Notes under the pieces: generated by a model | What the model was told of the DNA's origin: nothing | What the model saw: the letters and a program-made list of their open reading frames with translations, nothing else | The model's database searches: none | Made by a program: the position numbers and the translations under genes | Part shown: positions 24,638 to 33,469 of the stretch, piece after piece | Numbering within the stretch: the stretch's first letter is position 1 | Layout: each line of letters opens with the position of its first letter | NCBI RefSeq assembly: GCF_042738955.1 | Contig: NZ_JBHYHC010000008.1 | Span: 1-64,000 of the forward strand | DNA from: Umezawaea sp042738955 | GTDB taxonomy: Bacteria > Actinomycetota > Actinomycetes > Mycobacteriales > Pseudonocardiaceae | DNA length: 64,000 nt | Direction: 5' to 3'

Positions 24638-27381
24638 CCGTCGAGTTCGCCGTCCTCGGTCCGTTGGAGGTGCGCCTCGACGGCGTGCCGGTTCCGTTGC
24701 CGTCCGGGCGGAGTCGGGTGCTGTTGGCGACGTTGTTGTTGCGCGCCAACGTGGTCGTGTCGATCGACGAGCTGGTCGACCGGTTGTGGGACGGCTCGCC
24801 GCCCACTCCGGCGCGGGCGAAGTCGACGTTGCACATGGTGGTTTCCCGGCTGCGTCAGGCTTTGGGTGACGCCGACTGCGTGCGGACGTCCGCGGAGGGC
24901 TACTTCGCTTCCGTGGCACCGGGAACGCTCGATCTGCACCGCTTTCGGGCGCTGGTCGACGAGAAGCGGTTCGCCGACGCGCTCGCGCTGTGGCGGGGGC
25001 CGGTGCTGGCGAACGTGGCGTCGGACTCGTTGCACCGCGACGAGGTCGCGCCGCTGGTCGACGAGCGCCTCGAAGTCCTGGAACGGCGGATCGACGCCGA
25101 TGTCGAGGCGGGCGCGCTCACCGGCCTGGTCGCGGAGCTGCGGGTGCTGACCCGGCAGCACCCGCTGCGGGAACGGTTCTGGGCGCAGCTGATGCTGGTC
25201 CTCTACCGCTCGGAGCAGCAGGCCGAGGCGCTGGCCGCGTACCGGGCGGTGAGCGGGGTGCTGGGCGAGGAACTGGGCATCGACCCCGGACCCGCGCTGC
25301 GCGACCTGCACGACCGGGTGCTCCGGTCCGACCCGGACCTCGCCGGGCCCCGACCTACGGCGGCACCGCGCCAACTGCCGTCCGGCACCACCCACTTCGT
25401 CGGCCGCTCCCAGGAGTTGGACCTGCTGGGCGGTCTGCTGGACTCGGCGGAGGCGGCGGGCGGCTCGGTGATCGTGTCCGCGGTGAACGGCACCGGCGGC
25501 GTCGGCAAGACGACGTTGGCGCTGCACTGGGCGAACCGGATGAAGGACCGCTTCCCCGACGGCCAGCTGTACGTCAACCTGCGCGGGTTCGACCCGCGGC
25601 GGGAACCGCTCGCCGCCGCCGACGCGCTGCGCGGGTTCCTCGGGGCGTTCATTGCCGATCCCAAGGGCATCCCGGACGACGGCGACGCGCAGGTGTCGCT
25701 CTACCGGAGCCTCCTGTCGACCAAGCGGGTGCTGGTCGTGCTGGACAACGCCCGCGACGCCGAACAGGTCCGGCCGCTGCTGCCGGGCAGCCCGACGTGC
25801 TTCACCGTGATCACCAGCCGGAACAGGCTGGAAGGCCTGGTCGTGACAGACGACGCGTCTCTCCTGGCACTCGACGTGCTCGACGACGCCGAGTCCCTGG
25901 CGCTGCTGGGTCGCCGGATCGGCACCGCGGCCCTGACCGCCGAACCCCAGGCCGTGGAACGGATCGTCGCCCTGTGCGGAGGCCTGCCGCTCGCCCTCGC
26001 CATCGTCGCCGCCCGCGTGGTCGCGAACCCGCGGTCGAGCCTGGCCACCATCGCCGACGAACTCTCCTCCGAGCAGGGCAGGCTCGACGTCCTGGACACG
26101 GGCGACCTCGCCACGAGCGTCCGCGGCGTCTTCTCCTGGTCCTACAAGCACCTCAGCGAACCGACCGCCAGGGTGTTCCGCGTGCTCGCCCTGCATCCGG
26201 GCGCGCACTTCGCCGTACCGGCGGTCGCGAGCGCGGCGGCCATCCCCATCGAGGCCGCGCGGGAAGCGCTGCTCGAACTGGTGCGGACGAACCTCCTGCT
26301 GAGCTTGGGCTCCGACCGCTTCCAGTACCACGACCTGCTGCGCATGTACGCCGCGGAGCTATCCAACGAGGTCGAGGACGCCGCCGAACGGCGGCTGGTG
26401 CAGAAACGCCTGTTCAGCCATTACCTGTACTCCGCCAACGCGGCCAAGATCATGGAGCTGGACTGGTTCACCCCGCACGAACCCATTCTGGACGGCGTCG
26501 TCGTCGTCGTGGGTGTCGGGTCCCAGGCGGAGGCGATGGAGTGGTACGAGGCAGAGCACAACACCCTCGCGTCGCTGCTGCGTCTCGCGATCTCCGGGCG
26601 CTTCTCCGAGTACGTCGATGTCTTGCAGAACGCCCTCTGGCTGTTCATGGACATGACGTCCCGGTGGGAGCAGACCGTGGCGTTGTCCGAACTGGTACTC
26701 GAGTACTTCGAGGAAGTGGAGGACCCGTACGAGTTCGCGCCCCGGATGAAGATCGACCTCGCGGCGTCGCATGGTCGGCGAGGGCGGTTCGAGAAGTCCA
26801 TCGAGTACTCACGTGCGGTGCTGGACGCGGGGCACGAACGAGGTGAACTCCACCTCCAGCGCAAGGCGCTGAACAACATGGCGATGGCCTACACCGAACT
26901 CGGGCGCCACCAGGAGGCCGTCGAATTCGCCGAGGCCGCTCTGGAGGTCAGCTCCAGGGACCGTGGCGGCATGGGTAGGCGACTTGTGCTCAACACCCTG
27001 GCCATCATCTACGGGAGGTTGGGAGAACATGACAAGGCGGAAGGCTGCCTCCGCGAGGCCCTCGAGCTGAACCGGCTGCGTGACGACACCCATACGGTCA
27101 GCCAGAACCTGGTTGTCCTCGGCGAGACCTACTGCGAGCTGCGGAAGTGGGACCAGGCCAGAGAGGTCCTGGTGGAGGCGTTGGAGTTGAGCAGGGCCAA
27201 TGGCAGTCGCTACAACGAGGCGACCAGTCTGTCCCTGCTCGGCGACGTCCGGGAGGCGGGTGGGGACGAGGCGGGCGCGGAGGTCTACCGCAAGCAGGCG
27301 CTCGACGTTTTCACCGAGTTGGACATGCCGGAAGCGCACGCCTTGAGGGCGAGACTCGTCGCGGCGGCCGGGGAGGCGTGA
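24634..27381 (+). CDS. AfsR/SARP-type regulator: BTAD, NB-ARC and TPR domains (second of two)
   Basis: 915 residues, clearly a paralogue of the preceding protein: FAVLGPLEVRLDGVPVPLPS aligns with its start, as do LLRANVVVSIDELVDRLWDG and the BTAD. NB-ARC features are GTGGVGKTTL (about residue 286), VLVVLDNARDAEQVRPLLPG and GGLPLALAIVA. The TPR region is shorter (KALNNMAMAYTELGRHQEAV and further repeats to 900). Its ATG is inside ATGA shared with the stop of the first regulator, so the two are made in linked amounts and may act as a pair. Tandem duplication is the simplest origin. It is followed by the Hsp70-like secretion-associated gene. Confidence 0.95.
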   Translation: MTVEFAVLGPLEVRLDGVPVPLPSGRSRVLLATLLLRANVVVSIDELVDRLWDGSPPTPARAKSTLHMVVSRLRQALGDADCVRTSAEGYFASVAPGTLDLHRFRALVDEKRFADALALWRGPVLANVASDSLHRDEVAPLVDERLEVLERRIDADVEAGALTGLVAELRVLTRQHPLRERFWAQLMLVLYRSEQQAEALAAYRAVSGVLGEELGIDPGPALRDLHDRVLRSDPDLAGPRPTAAPRQLPSGTTHFVGRSQELDLLGGLLDSAEAAGGSVIVSAVNGTGGVGKTTLALHWANRMKDRFPDGQLYVNLRGFDPRREPLAAADALRGFLGAFIADPKGIPDDGDAQVSLYRSLLSTKRVLVVLDNARDAEQVRPLLPGSPTCFTVITSRNRLEGLVVTDDASLLALDVLDDAESLALLGRRIGTAALTAEPQAVERIVALCGGLPLALAIVAARVVANPRSSLATIADELSSEQGRLDVLDTGDLATSVRGVFSWSYKHLSEPTARVFRVLALHPGAHFAVPAVASAAAIPIEAAREALLELVRTNLLLSLGSDRFQYHDLLRMYAAELSNEVEDAAERRLVQKRLFSHYLYSANAAKIMELDWFTPHEPILDGVVVVVGVGSQAEAMEWYEAEHNTLASLLRLAISGRFSEYVDVLQNALWLFMDMTSRWEQTVALSELVLEYFEEVEDPYEFAPRMKIDLAASHGRRGRFEKSIEYSRAVLDAGHERGELHLQRKALNNMAMAYTELGRHQEAVEFAEAALEVSSRDRGGMGRRLVLNTLAIIYGRLGEHDKAEGCLREALELNRLRDDTHTVSQNLVVLGETYCELRKWDQAREVLVEALELSRANGSRYNEATSLSLLGDVREAGGDEAGAEVYRKQALDVFTELDMPEAHALRARLVAAAGEA

Positions 27382-27434
27382 TTGGCTATGCCTGCGCGGT
27401 CCAGGCCGGGGAGCGGCCGGACGAGGGGATGGGT

Positions 27435-29240
27435 ATGAGCTTGCACGTCGCTGTCGACTTCGGCACGTCCAGCACCTGCGTCGCCCTGTCGGTGCACGGG
27501 CGGGAGCCGCAGGTCGTCGTGTTCGACGGGCAGCCGTTGGTGCCGTCCGCCGTGTTCGCGGCCGCCGACGGGACGTTGTTCGTCGGTCACGAGGCCGAGC
27601 GGCAGGCCGCTGTGGACCCGTCGCGGTACGAGCCGAACCCCAAGCGGCGGATCGACGAGGGCGAACTCCTGCTGGGCACGAGCGTGTTGCGGGTGTCGGA
27701 CGTCGTGCGGGCCGTGTTGACCAGGGCCGTGGGGGAGGCTCGGCGGGTCGCGGGCGGGGTGCCCGTTGACCTGCTGGTGCTCACGCACCCGGCCGACTGG
27801 GGTGCGGTCCGGACCCGTGTGCTGCTCCAGGCCGCTAACGGGCTGGCGAACGAGGTGCGGCTGGTGCCGGAGCCGGTGGCCGCCGCCGTCTTCCACTCCG
27901 CAGGCCACGCGATGGCCGAAGGGTCGACGTTGGCCGTGCTCGACCTCGGGGCGGGGACGGTGGACGCCACGGTGATCAGCCGCCAAGGCGGCGCGTTCCG
28001 GGTGCTGGCGACCAAGGGGGACCAGAGCTTCGGCGGCGCGGACGTCGACCAGATGCTGCTGGAGCACCTCGGCTCCCAGGTGCCGCCCGCCGAGCGCGAG
28101 GCCTGGCAGCAGCTCGTGGAAGGCCAGGCGCTCGCCGACCGGCGTCGTCGCCGAGTGCTGCGGCAGGACGTGCGCGGGGCCAAGGAGACGTTGTCGCGGC
28201 ACGCGTACACCGACGTGCCGATGCCGCCCCCGTTTCGGGACGCGCACGTGACCCGCGGCGACCTGGAGCGGCTGATCAGCTCGCCGCTCAACCGCGCGGT
28301 CGCGCTGGTGCTCGGGGCGGTCCGCAACACCGGGTTGAACCCCCGGCAGCTCACCGGGATCTTCCTGGTCGGCGGGTCGAGTCGGATCCCGATGGTGGCG
28401 CGGTTGGTCATGGAGCAGTCCGGGGTCGTGCCGACGAGCATCGACCAGCCGGAAACCGTGGTCGCGCGGGGAGCGCTGCGGGCAGTGCGGGTGGAGTCGG
28501 CTCCTAGACCACTGGTCCCTGTTCCCGAGGAGAGCACCCGCAAGATCACCCGACGGATCGGCGCGGCCGAGACCCAGCAGGCGGTCGAGGCCTACCGCGC
28601 CGCGTACCCGGCAACCCCCGCACCGGGATTTCCCCCGCCAACGCAGTTCCCCGTGGTGAAGATTCCGGCGAAACGTCGATCGCGCGTCCCGTTCTTCATC
28701 GGCGGCGCGGTTCTGCTGGTCGTGGTGATAGGGGCTTCGGTCGCCTACGCGCTCAATTCGGACAACGGATCGCCCGAAGCGGGACCGAGCACGACGCAGA
28801 GCACGCCGTCCGGAAAGCAGATTTCCATCTACGACTACAGCTTCACCGCGCCCGTCGAATGGGAGCAGAGCGGCGGCGATCCGACAACGCGGAAGGTGCA
28901 GGTCCGGCCGATCGGCGGGGATTCGACGAAGGACGTCATAGCGGTTCAGGAACAACAGCTGACCTATGACAGCAGCGCGAATCGCGATCGGGCCGTCGAC
29001 GAACTCCGCACCGAGTACGACAAGGCGAAGAACCTCGCCGATTTCACCCCGTCGACCCGCTTCGGCGACAAGGATGTCGTGCACTACAGGGAACGGCCGC
29101 AAGGCCTGACCATCGACTGGTACATCGTGCTCAAGGGCAAGGCTCAGGTCAGCGTGGGCTGCCAGTACACGCCGACGGGCGAGCAGAAGGTGCGCACGGC
29201 GTGTGAGCAGGTGGTCAGGTCGATGGCCGTGACGAGCTGA
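27435..29240 (+). CDS. Rv3446c-like type VII secretion-associated protein with Hsp70-like domain
   Basis: 601 residues. Residues 1 to about 350 are an actin/Hsp70-like ATPase domain: VDFGTSSTCVALS (phosphate 1), VPEPVAAA, LAVLDLGAGTVDAT (phosphate 2), FGGADVDQML and IFLVGGSSRIPMVARL (adenosine motif). There is no Hsp70 substrate domain. A membrane helix (VPFFIGGAVLLVVVIGASVA, about 415-440) leads to an external domain of about 150 residues with SFTAPVEWEQSGGD and one Cys pair (VSVGCQY, RTACEQ). This layout and the position next to eccC and the Esx pair match Rv3446c of ESX-4. ATG 27435 follows GAGGGG; ATG 27429 and the overlapping GTG 27378 are alternatives. Confidence 0.87.
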   Translation: MSLHVAVDFGTSSTCVALSVHGREPQVVVFDGQPLVPSAVFAAADGTLFVGHEAERQAAVDPSRYEPNPKRRIDEGELLLGTSVLRVSDVVRAVLTRAVGEARRVAGGVPVDLLVLTHPADWGAVRTRVLLQAANGLANEVRLVPEPVAAAVFHSAGHAMAEGSTLAVLDLGAGTVDATVISRQGGAFRVLATKGDQSFGGADVDQMLLEHLGSQVPPAEREAWQQLVEGQALADRRRRRVLRQDVRGAKETLSRHAYTDVPMPPPFRDAHVTRGDLERLISSPLNRAVALVLGAVRNTGLNPRQLTGIFLVGGSSRIPMVARLVMEQSGVVPTSIDQPETVVARGALRAVRVESAPRPLVPVPEESTRKITRRIGAAETQQAVEAYRAAYPATPAPGFPPPTQFPVVKIPAKRRSRVPFFIGGAVLLVVVIGASVAYALNSDNGSPEAGPSTTQSTPSGKQISIYDYSFTAPVEWEQSGGDPTTRKVQVRPIGGDSTKDVIAVQEQQLTYDSSANRDRAVDELRTEYDKAKNLADFTPSTRFGDKDVVHYRERPQGLTIDWYIVLKGKAQVSVGCQYTPTGEQKVRTACEQVVRSMAVTS

Positions 29241-29259
29241 TCGAGCAGGAGGGTTCGGC

Positions 29260-29646
29260 ATGACCTCGGAAGCGTTTGCCAGGTTCCGCGCGGACCTCGC
29301 GGCGGCCGTCACCAGGGGTCGGAGGGCCGCCGCCGACGCCGGGGCGCGCAACGGCCGGGCCCGCGACCGCAACCGGGAGCTGGCCGAGCAGGCCAGGAGT
29401 CGCACGCCCGCGCCGGGCGTGGAAGCCACGTCGCCGGACGTCCGCCGGGTGGCCAACGGGTTCCGCGAGGAGCGCGGGCTGCCCGTCGAAAAGCTGCCCG
29501 AGGCGACAGAAGCGTTTGCTCCTGAAAAGTCTGTCGACGCGAATGCAAATGTTCCGAGTTCTCGTCCGGCACCCGGTCCGCGGGGTCAACTTCCCCGTGC
29601 GGGTGACGATGACGAGGACTTTTCGCAAGGGCAAATCCTCTACTGA
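29260..29646 (+). CDS. Small acidic-tailed protein of the secretion operon
   Basis: 128 residues, not a recognised family. The N-terminal 50 residues are a charged helix (FRADLAAAVTRGRRAAADAG), the middle is Pro/Ala-rich and probably disordered, and the end is GDDDEDFSQGQILY. The last part resembles the end of the protein at 36693 (DDDDDFGNESYLT), which also closes a secretion-substrate cassette. CAGGAGGG precedes the ATG, 19 bases after the Hsp70-like gene. A chaperone or adaptor for the Esx proteins downstream is a guess from position. Confidence 0.65.
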   Translation: MTSEAFARFRADLAAAVTRGRRAAADAGARNGRARDRNRELAEQARSRTPAPGVEATSPDVRRVANGFREERGLPVEKLPEATEAFAPEKSVDANANVPSSRPAPGPRGQLPRAGDDDEDFSQGQILY

Positions 29647-29710
29647 CCGTCACGGGTTCACCCGGTGCCGTTCACTAGAGCAACTGTTTCGAGCGAAGTC
29701 GCGACAGGGT

Positions 29711-29736
29711 GGAACCGGCATGGCACTGTGTCCGTC
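29711..29736 (+). promoter_or_regulatory. Candidate ECF-sigma promoter of the Esx pair
   Basis: GGAAC (29711-29715) and CGTC (29733-29736) are 17 bases apart, a common actinobacterial ECF pattern. It lies 64 bases before the first WXG100 gene, within the 153-base gap after the acidic-tailed gene. GTAGGGGG before ATG 29800 is the ribosome site. Confidence 0.4.
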
Positions 29737-29799
29737 GTAGGGGCAGTGCAAGCCGAGAACGTGCGGCCCGATGAAACATCTAAGTAGGGGGTTTTACCG

Positions 29800-30117
29800 A
29801 TGGCCAAGTTTTCAACCGGTAGCCAGGAACTCCTGACCGCGGGTCAGGACATCGTCAACACCGGCGACCAGATCGACGGCATCCTGAAGAACCTGAACAG
29901 CATCATCGATGGCATCGGCGGCCAGTGGCAGGGTAACGCCAAGAGCGCCTTCGACACGCTGAACCTCCGGTTCGACGAGGACGCGAAGAAGCTGAACCAG
30001 GCGCTGAAGGAAATCGCCGAGCAGATGACCGGCGGCGCGAACCTGTACATCCAGCAGCAGGAAGAGCAGGCGCAGGCGATGAGCAACGTTGCAAACCGCC
30101 TCGGCGGCGGCAGCTGA
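29800..30117 (+). CDS. esxU: WXG100 protein, EsxU-position
   Basis: 105-residue WXG100 protein: two helices joined by the turn GGQWQGNAKSAF (WQG), helix 2 ending in YIQQQEEQAQAMSNVANRLGGGS. These proteins are exported as heterodimers by the ESX machine. Its place between the Rv3446c-like gene and the second WXG100 gene, before rplM, matches esxU of ESX-4; the symbol rests on that synteny. A strict YxxxD/E signal is missing (YIQQQ, Glu at +5), so the partner or a different protein may supply it. Confidence 0.85.
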   Translation: MAKFSTGSQELLTAGQDIVNTGDQIDGILKNLNSIIDGIGGQWQGNAKSAFDTLNLRFDEDAKKLNQALKEIAEQMTGGANLYIQQQEEQAQAMSNVANRLGGGS

Positions 30118-30176
30118 TTCTCGACTCCCGCTCGACCATTCCAGCTTCTCACCGTTAACAGGACTTGGGGAATTTC

Positions 30177-30473
30177 ATGAGCGACCAGCACATTGCCGTC
30201 GATTTCGCGCAGTTGGAGGGCCTCGCAGGCGACATCAGCTCCCAGGCGAGCACCCTCGAGAGCACCCTCGAAGACTTGAAGGGCCGCATCGCGCCCGTCG
30301 TCGCGCAGTGGGACGGTTCCGGTGGGGCCGCCTACGCCGCCGCCCAGAAGAAGTGGGACGACGCCGCGCTCGACCTCCAGCAGGTGCTCGCGCAGATCGC
30401 CACCGCCGTCCGCGCTGCGGGCGAGGCCTTCCAGCAGGGCGAGCAGCAGAACACCGCCCGCTGGGGCGGCTGA
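30177..30473 (+). CDS. esxT: WXG100 protein, EsxT-position
   Basis: 98-residue WXG100 protein: MSDQHIAVDFAQLEGLAGDI, turn VAQWDGSGGAAY (WDG), long helix 2 ending EQQNTARWGG. It is the probable dimer partner of the preceding gene, 59 bases upstream. ATG 30177 follows AGGACTTGGGG; a TTG four codons earlier falls in that ribosome site. It is followed by a strong terminator and then rplM, as in mycobacteria. Confidence 0.87.
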   Translation: MSDQHIAVDFAQLEGLAGDISSQASTLESTLEDLKGRIAPVVAQWDGSGGAAYAAAQKKWDDAALDLQQVLAQIATAVRAAGEAFQQGEQQNTARWGG

Positions 30474-30498
30474 GCACTCTCGTCACCCAGCGTGACCT

Positions 30499-30535
30499 CG
30501 CGGGCCCCGGAACCTCCACGGTTTCGGGGCCCGCG
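30499..30535 (+). terminator. Terminator of the ESX-4 operon
   Basis: Fourteen paired bases (30499-30512 with 30522-30535, one G-T pair), nine-base loop, 25 bases after the esxT stop. It separates secretion genes from the rplM promoter. Confidence 0.88.
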
Positions 30536-30567
30536 CACGTTCCGAACGCCGGTTCACGGGGGCCGTT

Positions 30568-30597
30568 TTGACCCGGCCATGACCCAACCGGTATCTT
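30568..30597 (+). promoter_or_regulatory. Candidate housekeeping promoter of rplM-rpsI
   Basis: TTGACC (30568-30573), 18-base spacer, TATCTT (30592-30597). Start near 30604 would give a leader of about 135 bases, long enough for the leader control common in ribosomal operons. No specific L13 leader fold was traced. Confidence 0.6.
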
Positions 30598-30740
30598 CCT
30601 ACGTTGTTGTGCGGTATCCGGTGCGACATTGCGCGCCGCGTGTGTTCTGGTCCACTTGCCCAGCTCGTTCTCGAGGGGCAATCCGGCCTGGAGCAGCCGC
30701 CGCAATGTCCACCAGACGCAAGTGACGACGAGGTAGATCC

Positions 30741-31184
30741 GTGCGCACGTACAGCCCGAAGGCCGGCGAGGTGACCCGCGCCTGGCATGTGATCGACGCC
30801 CAGGACGTGGTGCTCGGTCGGCTCGCCACCCAGGCCGCGACGCTGCTGCGCGGCAAGCACAAGCCGACTTATGCCCCGCATGTCGACACTGGCGACTTCG
30901 TCGTCATCATCAATGCTGACAAGGTTGCCCTGACCGGCAACAAGCGGGACCAGGAGTTCGTCTACCGCCACAGCGGTCACCCGGGCGGTCTGCGCAAGCA
31001 GTCGTTCGGTGAGGTGCTTGACACCCGCGCTGACCGGCTCGTCGAGAAGGCCATCAAGGGCATGCTGCCCAAGAACCGCCTCGGCAGCGTGATCGGCAGC
31101 AAGCTGAAGGTCTACAGCGGCCCTGAGCACCCCCACGCAGCGCAGCAGCCGCAGCCCTTCGAGATCACCAAGATCGCCCAGTGA
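30741..31184 (+). CDS. rplM: 50S ribosomal protein uL13
   Basis: 147 residues with AWHVIDAQDVVLGRLATQAA, LLRGKHKPTYAPHVDTGDFV and PKNRLGSVIGSKLKVYSGPE, the uL13 signature, full length. It is an early 23S rRNA binder. GTG 30741 is set by the family start MRTYSPKAGEVTR. Its stop overlaps the rpsI start (GTGA, 31181-31184). Confidence 0.98.
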   Translation: MRTYSPKAGEVTRAWHVIDAQDVVLGRLATQAATLLRGKHKPTYAPHVDTGDFVVIINADKVALTGNKRDQEFVYRHSGHPGGLRKQSFGEVLDTRADRLVEKAIKGMLPKNRLGSVIGSKLKVYSGPEHPHAAQQPQPFEITKIAQ

Positions 31185-31777
31185 CCGGCGACGAGCACAC
31201 CGAGGAAGTCACTGTGACCACCCCTGAGAACGAAGTCGAGGCCGTCGAGACCGACGTCGTCGTCGACGACGCCGTTGAGGCCGACGACGCCACCGAGGTC
31301 GAGGCCGTTGAGGCCGACGCCGACGAGACCGACGCCGAAGAGGCCGAGGTCGAGGTCGCGCCCGTCGTCAAGCACTCGCTGAACGGTGCCCACCACCTCG
31401 CGCAGACCGTCGGTCGGCGCAAGGAGGCCATCGTCCGCGTGCGCCTCGTGCCCGGCACCGGCAAGTTCACGCTGAACGGCAAGTCCCTCGAGCAGTACTT
31501 CCCCAACAAGGTGCACCAGCAGCTCATCCGTGAGCCCCTGGTCACCACGGAGAAGCCCGAGACGTTCGACGTGCTCGCCACCCTGCGTGGCGGCGGCACC
31601 ACCGGCCAGGCCGGTGCGCTGCGCCTCGCCATCGCGCGTGCGCTGATCGCGATCGACATCGAGGACCGCCCGGTCCTCAAGAAGGCCGGCTTCCTCACTC
31701 GTGACCCGCGGGTCAAGGAGCGCAAGAAGTACGGTCTGAAGAAGGCCCGCAAGGCGCCGCAGTACAGCAAGCGCTGA
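31181..31777 (+). CDS. rpsI: 30S ribosomal protein uS9 with acidic N-terminal extension
   Basis: 198 residues. The conserved domain starts near residue 70 (HHLAQTVGRRKEAIVRVRLV) and ends RDPRVKERKKYGLKKARKAPQYSKR, the tail that reaches the P-site tRNA. The first 65 residues are almost only Asp, Glu, Val, Ala and Thr, more than most uS9 proteins carry. The overlapping GTG 31181 is taken as start; GTG 31214 would remove 11 residues but keep the acidic region. Confidence 0.96.
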   Translation: MTGDEHTEEVTVTTPENEVEAVETDVVVDDAVEADDATEVEAVEADADETDAEEAEVEVAPVVKHSLNGAHHLAQTVGRRKEAIVRVRLVPGTGKFTLNGKSLEQYFPNKVHQQLIREPLVTTEKPETFDVLATLRGGGTTGQAGALRLAIARALIAIDIEDRPVLKKAGFLTRDPRVKERKKYGLKKARKAPQYSKR

Positions 31778-31794
31778 TCGAGCCCAGTTCTACC

Positions 31795-31837
31795 CTGCGG
31801 GAGCAGCCAGTTCTTCACCGAACTGCTGCTCCCGCAG
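31795..31837 (+). terminator. Terminator after rpsI
   Basis: CTGCGGGAGCAG (31795-31806) pairs with 31826-31837 and CAGTTC (31808-31813) with GAACTG, leaving one bulged C and a six-base loop. It is 17 bases past the rpsI stop. Confidence 0.85.
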
Positions 31838-31888
31838 TGCTTTCCGGCCCCTTTTGCTGTGCGGTTGATCACGGAGGACCCTCGGATC

Positions 31889-33223
31889 ATGGCTCGCCTG
31901 TTCGGCACCGACGGAGTACGCGGTCTCGCCAATGCGGACCTCACCCCCGAACTGGCACTGTCCGTGGCCGCCGCCGCGGCGCGGGTGCTCGCCGAGCACG
32001 ATCGAACGCACCGGCCGGTGGCACTGGTGGGTCGTGACCCCCGTGCCAGCGGCGAGATGCTGGAGGCCGCGGTCGTCGCCGGTCTCAGCTCCGCGGGCGC
32101 GGACGTGCTGCGGGTCGGCGTGCTGCCGACGCCCGCCGTCGCGTTCCTGGTCGCCGCGCTCGGCGCGGACGTCGGCGTGATGATCTCCGCGTCGCACAAC
32201 GCCATGCCGGACAACGGCATCAAGCTGTTCGCCGCCGGTGGCCACAAGCTCCCCGACTCGGTCGAGGACGAGATCGAGCAGAAGATGCTCACCCACGACG
32301 GCCGCCCGACGGGTGCCGCCATCGGTCGGGTTCGCGACGTCGAGGACGCGGAGGTCCAGTACGTCGAGCACCTGCTCAAGATCACCCCGCACCGCCTCGA
32401 GGGCATCAAGGTCGTCGTGGACTGCGCCAACGGCGCCGCCTCGATCGCCGCGCCGGACGCCTACCGCCGCGCGGGCGCCGAGGTCGTGGAGATCAACTCC
32501 ACTCCGGACGGTCTGAACATCAACGACAACTGCGGGTCGACGCACCTCGACGTGGTGCGCGCCGCGGTCCTCGAGCACGGCGCCGACCTGGGCATCGCGC
32601 ACGACGGCGACGCCGACCGCTGCCTGGCCGTGGACGCGCAGGGCAACGAGATCGACGGCGACCAGATCATGGCCGTCATCGCGGTCGCCATGCGCGACGC
32701 GGGCGAGCTGACCGACAACACGCTCGTCGCCACGGTCATGAGCAACCTCGGGCTGCACATCGCCATGCGCGAGCAGGGCATCGCGCTCCGCACGACCGGG
32801 GTGGGCGACCGGTACGTGCTGGAGGAGCTGCGGGCCGGTGGCCTCGCGCTCGGCGGCGAGCAGTCCGGTCACGTCGTGCTCCCCGCGCACGCCACGACCG
32901 GTGACGGCCTGCTGACGGCGTTGCGGCTGATGGCGCGGATGGCGGAGACCGGCAAGTCCCTCGCCGAGCTGGCGGGCGTGATGAGCAGGCTGCCGCAGGT
33001 CCTGATCAACGTCCGTGTGTCGGACAAGGCCGTGGTGGCGAAGGACACGTCGGTCAGCGACGCCGTGGCCGAGGTGTCCGCCGAGCTGGGCGACACCGGT
33101 CGTGTGCTGCTGCGCCCGTCGGGCACGGAGCAGCTCGTCCGGGTGATGGTCGAGGCCACCAGCCACGAGGTGGCCGAGTCCGCCGCGCGCAGGCTCGCCG
33201 GTGTGGTTTCCTCGGTCCACTGA
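31889..33223 (+). CDS. glmM: Phosphoglucosamine mutase
   Basis: Converts glucosamine-6-phosphate to glucosamine-1-phosphate, feeding UDP-GlcNAc and peptidoglycan. 444 residues with ARLFGTDGVRGLAN at the start, the phosphoserine loop GVMISASHNAMPDNGIK (Ser102), the metal loop AHDGDADRC, and GGEQSGHVV and RPSGTEQLVRVM in the later domains. ATG 31889 is preferred to 31859 because MARLFGTDG is the family start. glmS, the preceding enzyme, lies 6 kb downstream. Confidence 0.97.
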   Translation: MARLFGTDGVRGLANADLTPELALSVAAAAARVLAEHDRTHRPVALVGRDPRASGEMLEAAVVAGLSSAGADVLRVGVLPTPAVAFLVAALGADVGVMISASHNAMPDNGIKLFAAGGHKLPDSVEDEIEQKMLTHDGRPTGAAIGRVRDVEDAEVQYVEHLLKITPHRLEGIKVVVDCANGAASIAAPDAYRRAGAEVVEINSTPDGLNINDNCGSTHLDVVRAAVLEHGADLGIAHDGDADRCLAVDAQGNEIDGDQIMAVIAVAMRDAGELTDNTLVATVMSNLGLHIAMREQGIALRTTGVGDRYVLEELRAGGLALGGEQSGHVVLPAHATTGDGLLTALRLMARMAETGKSLAELAGVMSRLPQVLINVRVSDKAVVAKDTSVSDAVAEVSAELGDTGRVLLRPSGTEQLVRVMVEATSHEVAESAARRLAGVVSSVH

Positions 33224-33247
33224 TCTCGGAGTTGGGGGCTGGCGGCT

Positions 33248-33469
33248 GTGGTCAATCTGGTGCTGGGGTTCGTCGTCGGGCTGGCCGTGGGCGGTGGTGG
33301 CGTCTTCGCCATCACCAAGGCCAAGGCGCAGCAGCAGCGGCAGTTCCCGCCGCCCAACCAGGGCTTTCCGCCGCCCAACCAGGGCTTTCCGCCGCCGAAC
33401 CAGGGCTTCCCGCCCCAGCAGCCGGGCTACCCGCCGAACCAGGGCCAGCAGCCGCCCCGCCAGTGGTGA
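33248..33469 (+). CDS. Small membrane-anchored protein with PPPNQGF repeats
   Basis: 73 residues. One N-terminal hydrophobic segment (VNLVLGFVVGLAVGGGGVFA) with a short basic end (TKAKAQQQRQ), then three tandem PPPNQGF units and a Pro/Gln-rich tail. The repeats are also nearly identical at DNA level (33349-33411). GTG 33248 is used, 25 bases after glmM. The function is unknown; it may be a surface or wall-associated peptide. Confidence 0.6.
   Translation: MVNLVLGFVVGLAVGGGGVFAITKAKAQQQRQFPPPNQGFPPPNQGFPPPNQGFPPQQPGYPPNQGQQPPRQW

Noticed and set aside
33349..33411. Short tandem repeat considered as a CRISPR or VNTR array
   Set aside because: It encodes in-frame PPPNQGF units of 21 bases with no spacers; it is a coding repeat.
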